From Leadbettera azotonutricia ZAS-9 (lineage in GTDB: Bacteria; Spirochaetota; Spirochaetia; Treponematales; Breznakiellaceae), in assembly GCF_000214355.1 (NCBI RefSeq), contig NC_015577.1, positions 2,471,389 to 2,535,388 of the forward strand: DNA of 64,000 bases, written 5' to 3'. Made by a program: the position numbers and the translations under genes. Shown here one piece after another: positions 62,009-64,000 of the stretch. The notes under the pieces were generated by a model, which was not told the origin of the DNA, searched no databases, and saw only the letters and a list, made by a program, of their open reading frames with translations. How positions within the stretch are numbered: position 1 is the first letter of the stretch; the number at the start of each line of letters is the position of its first letter.

Positions 62009-64000
62009 CTAAACCAGAGCCGCCAGTTTTTCTCGAATGAATTCGCTCTTTTCTTTAAGGCCTATATTCCCTGCCGCAAAAACAATCACATTAGGCTGCT
62101 TGGGGTCAAGCTTCACCTTGCCGCCCGATTCCTTTATAAGCCGCACCAGCCTGTCCGCTTTCACCTTTGAAACCTTGGAGAATTCGGCCTTTACCATGCC
62201 GCTCCTGTCCTTCAGGGACGCCACGGATAATTCCCTGCAAATGATGCGTATCTCCGCAAGCGAAAGGAGCGAAGCAGCTTCGTCCGGCAGGGGACCGAAA
62301 CGGTCGAGGAGTTCAGCATAAACCCGCTCGAGTTCCTCCTTGGTCCTGATGGAAGCAATCTTCTTGTAGACTTCCATTTTTTCCTGGGCTCCGTCTATAT
62401 AGGAATCGGGGATAAATCCCGAATACTCAAGCTCCAGCAGCGTTTCTGTTTCTTCTTCAAAAGAAGAATCTTCAAGGCGCCGCACTGCTTCATCCAGAAG
62501 GCGGAGGTAGAGATCAAAACCGACAGAATAAATATCCCCGGACTGTTCCCTGCCAAGAAGGTTCCCGGCCCCCCGTATTTCCATATCCTTCATTGCGATC
62601 TTGAAGCCCGAGCCCAATTCGGTAAAATCGGAAATCACCTGGAGCCGCTTCATGGCAACTTCACTAAGGGCTTTATCCTTCGGGTAGAAAAGGTAGGCAT
62701 AGGCTACGCGATCCGAGCGGCCCACCCTGCCCCGGAGCTGGTAAAGCTGGGAAACGCCGTACATATCGGCCCTGTCGATGATGATGGTATTCACATTGGG
62801 GATGTCTATGCCGTTCTCGATAATCGTGGTGGACACCAGCACATGGAAACCGCCGTGGATAAAGCGGTGCATCACGTCCTCAAGTTCCTGGGCGTCCATC
62901 TGGCCGTGGGCGGTTTCCACAAGCATCTCGGGCACAAGCTTTTCAATTTTGATCCTCGTCTCGTTGAGGCTTTCCACCCTGTTGTGCAGAAAAAACACCT
63001 GCCCTCCCCGCTCGGCTTCACGGCGTATGGCGGCCGCCACTTTCTCCTCGTCCCATTCTTCGATGACAGTCTCAATGGGGTGGCGGTTTTGCGGCGGTGT
63101 CGCAAGCAAGCTCATATCCCGGATTTTGAGGAGGCTCATGTGAAGGGTACGGGGGATCGGCGTGGCGCTCAGAGTGAGGCAGTCGACATTGGTTTTAAGC
63201 TCCTTGAGCCGCTCCTTGTCCTTGACGCCGAAACGCTGTTCCTCGTCTATCACCATAAACCCGAGGTTTTTGAAATTCACGTCTTTTTGAATTATACGGT
63301 GAGTGCCAATGAGGAGATCCACTTCGCCGTTTTTTATGCCTTCCAGGGTTTTGCGAACCTGCCTGGGTTCCACAAACCGGGAAAGCATTGCAAGGCGCAC
63401 AGGGAATTTAGAAAACCGTTCCTGGAAATTTTCAAAATGCTGTTCCGCAAGGATGGTGGTAGGCGCGAGGAATGCTACCTGCTTCCCCCCCATGATGGCT
63501 TTGAAGCAGGCCCGCACCGCCACTTCGGTTTTGCCGTAACCCACATCGCCGCAGACCAGCCGGTCCATGGGGTGGGGGCTTTCCATGTCGGTTTTGATCT
63601 CCTCCACGCAGCGGAGCTGATCCTCGGTTTCTTCAAAAGGAAAGCTCGCCTCGAACATGGTCTGCCATTCAGAGTCCCGGGGGTACGCGTAGCCCATGGC
63701 CTGCTTGCGTTTTGAATAGAGCACGAGAAGACGTTCGGCAATATCCTCCACCGACTTCTTGACCCGGCCCTTGCGGTTCTCCCAGCTTTTGGAGCCCAGC
63801 ATATCCAGCCTGGGCGGGGAACCTTCATTGCCTATATAACGCTGAACCAGATTGACCTGTTCAATGGGGACAAAAACTGTTTCATCCCCCAGGTATTCAA
63901 CCTTGATATAATCCCGCTCATGGCCCATTGCCTTGACGCGCTCTATCCCCTTAAAAAGGCCGATGCCGTAATTCACATGGACCACATAGTCGCCGGGATT
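62009..64000 (-). CDS. mfd: Transcription-repair coupling factor Mfd, C-terminal part (cut by window end)
   Basis: The open frame reaches the end of the window; codons upstream read GDYVVHVNYGIGLFKG, the RNA polymerase-interacting (CarD-like) domain. Then come Walker A GDVGYGKTEVA, DEEQRFGVKDKERLK (DEEQ box), LSATPIPRTLHMSL, the RecG-like C-terminal helicase domain (QLRGRVGRSDRVAYAYLFY) and the TRCF domain (about the last 150 residues). Mfd removes stalled RNA polymerase and recruits UvrA, which is encoded elsewhere in the window. The N-terminal UvrB-like part lies outside. Confidence 0.95.
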   Translation of the reverse strand, partial: NPGDYVVHVNYGIGLFKGIERVKAMGHERDYIKVEYLGDETVFVPIEQVNLVQRYIGNEGSPPRLDMLGSKSWENRKGRVKKSVEDIAERLLVLYSKRKQAMGYAYPRDSEWQTMFEASFPFEETEDQLRCVEEIKTDMESPHPMDRLVCGDVGYGKTEVAVRACFKAIMGGKQVAFLAPTTILAEQHFENFQERFSKFPVRLAMLSRFVEPRQVRKTLEGIKNGEVDLLIGTHRIIQKDVNFKNLGFMVIDEEQRFGVKDKERLKELKTNVDCLTLSATPIPRTLHMSLLKIRDMSLLATPPQNRHPIETVIEEWDEEKVAAAIRREAERGGQVFFLHNRVESLNETRIKIEKLVPEMLVETAHGQMDAQELEDVMHRFIHGGFHVLVSTTIIENGIDIPNVNTIIIDRADMYGVSQLYQLRGRVGRSDRVAYAYLFYPKDKALSEVAMKRLQVISDFTELGSGFKIAMKDMEIRGAGNLLGREQSGDIYSVGFDLYLRLLDEAVRRLEDSSFEEETETLLELEYSGFIPDSYIDGAQEKMEVYKKIASIRTKEELERVYAELLDRFGPLPDEAASLLSLAEIRIICRELSVASLKDRSGMVKAEFSKVSKVKADRLVRLIKESGGKVKLDPKQPNVIVFAAGNIGLKEKSEFIREKLAALV

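Noticed and set aside
62843-63715. 290-codon plus-strand frame opposite mfd
   Set aside because: It lies wholly antisense to conserved helicase motifs of Mfd.

Overview
The window looks like a chromosomal segment of a treponeme-type spirochete. This is inferred from uvrA followed directly by an LptD-like outer-membrane gene (an order I recall from Treponema pallidum), large Ig-like and beta-helix lipoproteins of the kind seen in gut treponemes, and many tightly overlapping housekeeping genes. I cannot name the species. Base composition is close to balanced, except for a clearly AT-rich stretch at about 43.1-51.4 kb.

Region by region. 0-5.4 kb: the tail of an oligopeptide ABC ATPase, an Lhr-type helicase broken by one frameshift, and an HD-GYP protein. 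5.4-15 kb (minus strand): an overlapping gene chain running from a secreted TPR protein and a Cas2-like orphan through prfB (with its programmed +1 frameshift), a PEGA lipoprotein-type gene, ftsY and a secreted protein to a LolCDE-like ABC exporter. 15-16.6 kb: a UPF0175/DUF3368 toxin-antitoxin pair and decayed remnants. 16.6-22.4 kb: two large surface lipoproteins in one operon, preceded by a 45-base homopolymeric G tract just upstream of a TATAAT box, a strong candidate for promoter phase variation. 22.4-23.1 kb: a VapBC module with a repeat-type operator. 23.2-38.7 kb: core genes (TPR protein, tlyC, ybeY, pgpH, phoH, lptD-like, uvrA, flavoprotein, chemoreceptor). 38.9-60.5 kb: a metabolic island. 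60.5-64 kb: plsC, a HAD hydrolase and mfd (cut by the window end).

The island is the most interesting part. On the plus strand, eltD-dthD-dhaK-dhaL-derI form a compact operon matching the known route from erythritol or threitol through erythrulose and erythrulose 4-phosphate to erythrose 4-phosphate. Next to it lie remnants and genes of four-carbon acid sugar catabolism (a truncated otnK-type kinase, a LarA/DUF2088 protein, a PdxA2-type dehydrogenase) and an IclR-family regulator. Divergently from eltD runs a long minus-strand series: three paralogous FAD-dependent oxidoreductases, a CUT1 sugar ABC transporter without its ATPase, a glyoxylate-carboligase-like ThDP enzyme, an iron alcohol dehydrogenase and a frameshifted larA. 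The divergent promoter region holds a near-consensus promoter, a site differing at one position from the E. coli IclR consensus, and strong palindromes. I infer a regulated C4 polyol and C4 acid utilisation island, partly decaying: otnK, larA, yhcH and an IS21 remnant are broken.

Four genes (lhr, larA, yhcH, otnK) carry single-base frameshifts, at least three of them at short homopolymer runs. Whether these are sequencing errors, slippage-based switches or true decay cannot be settled from the sequence alone.
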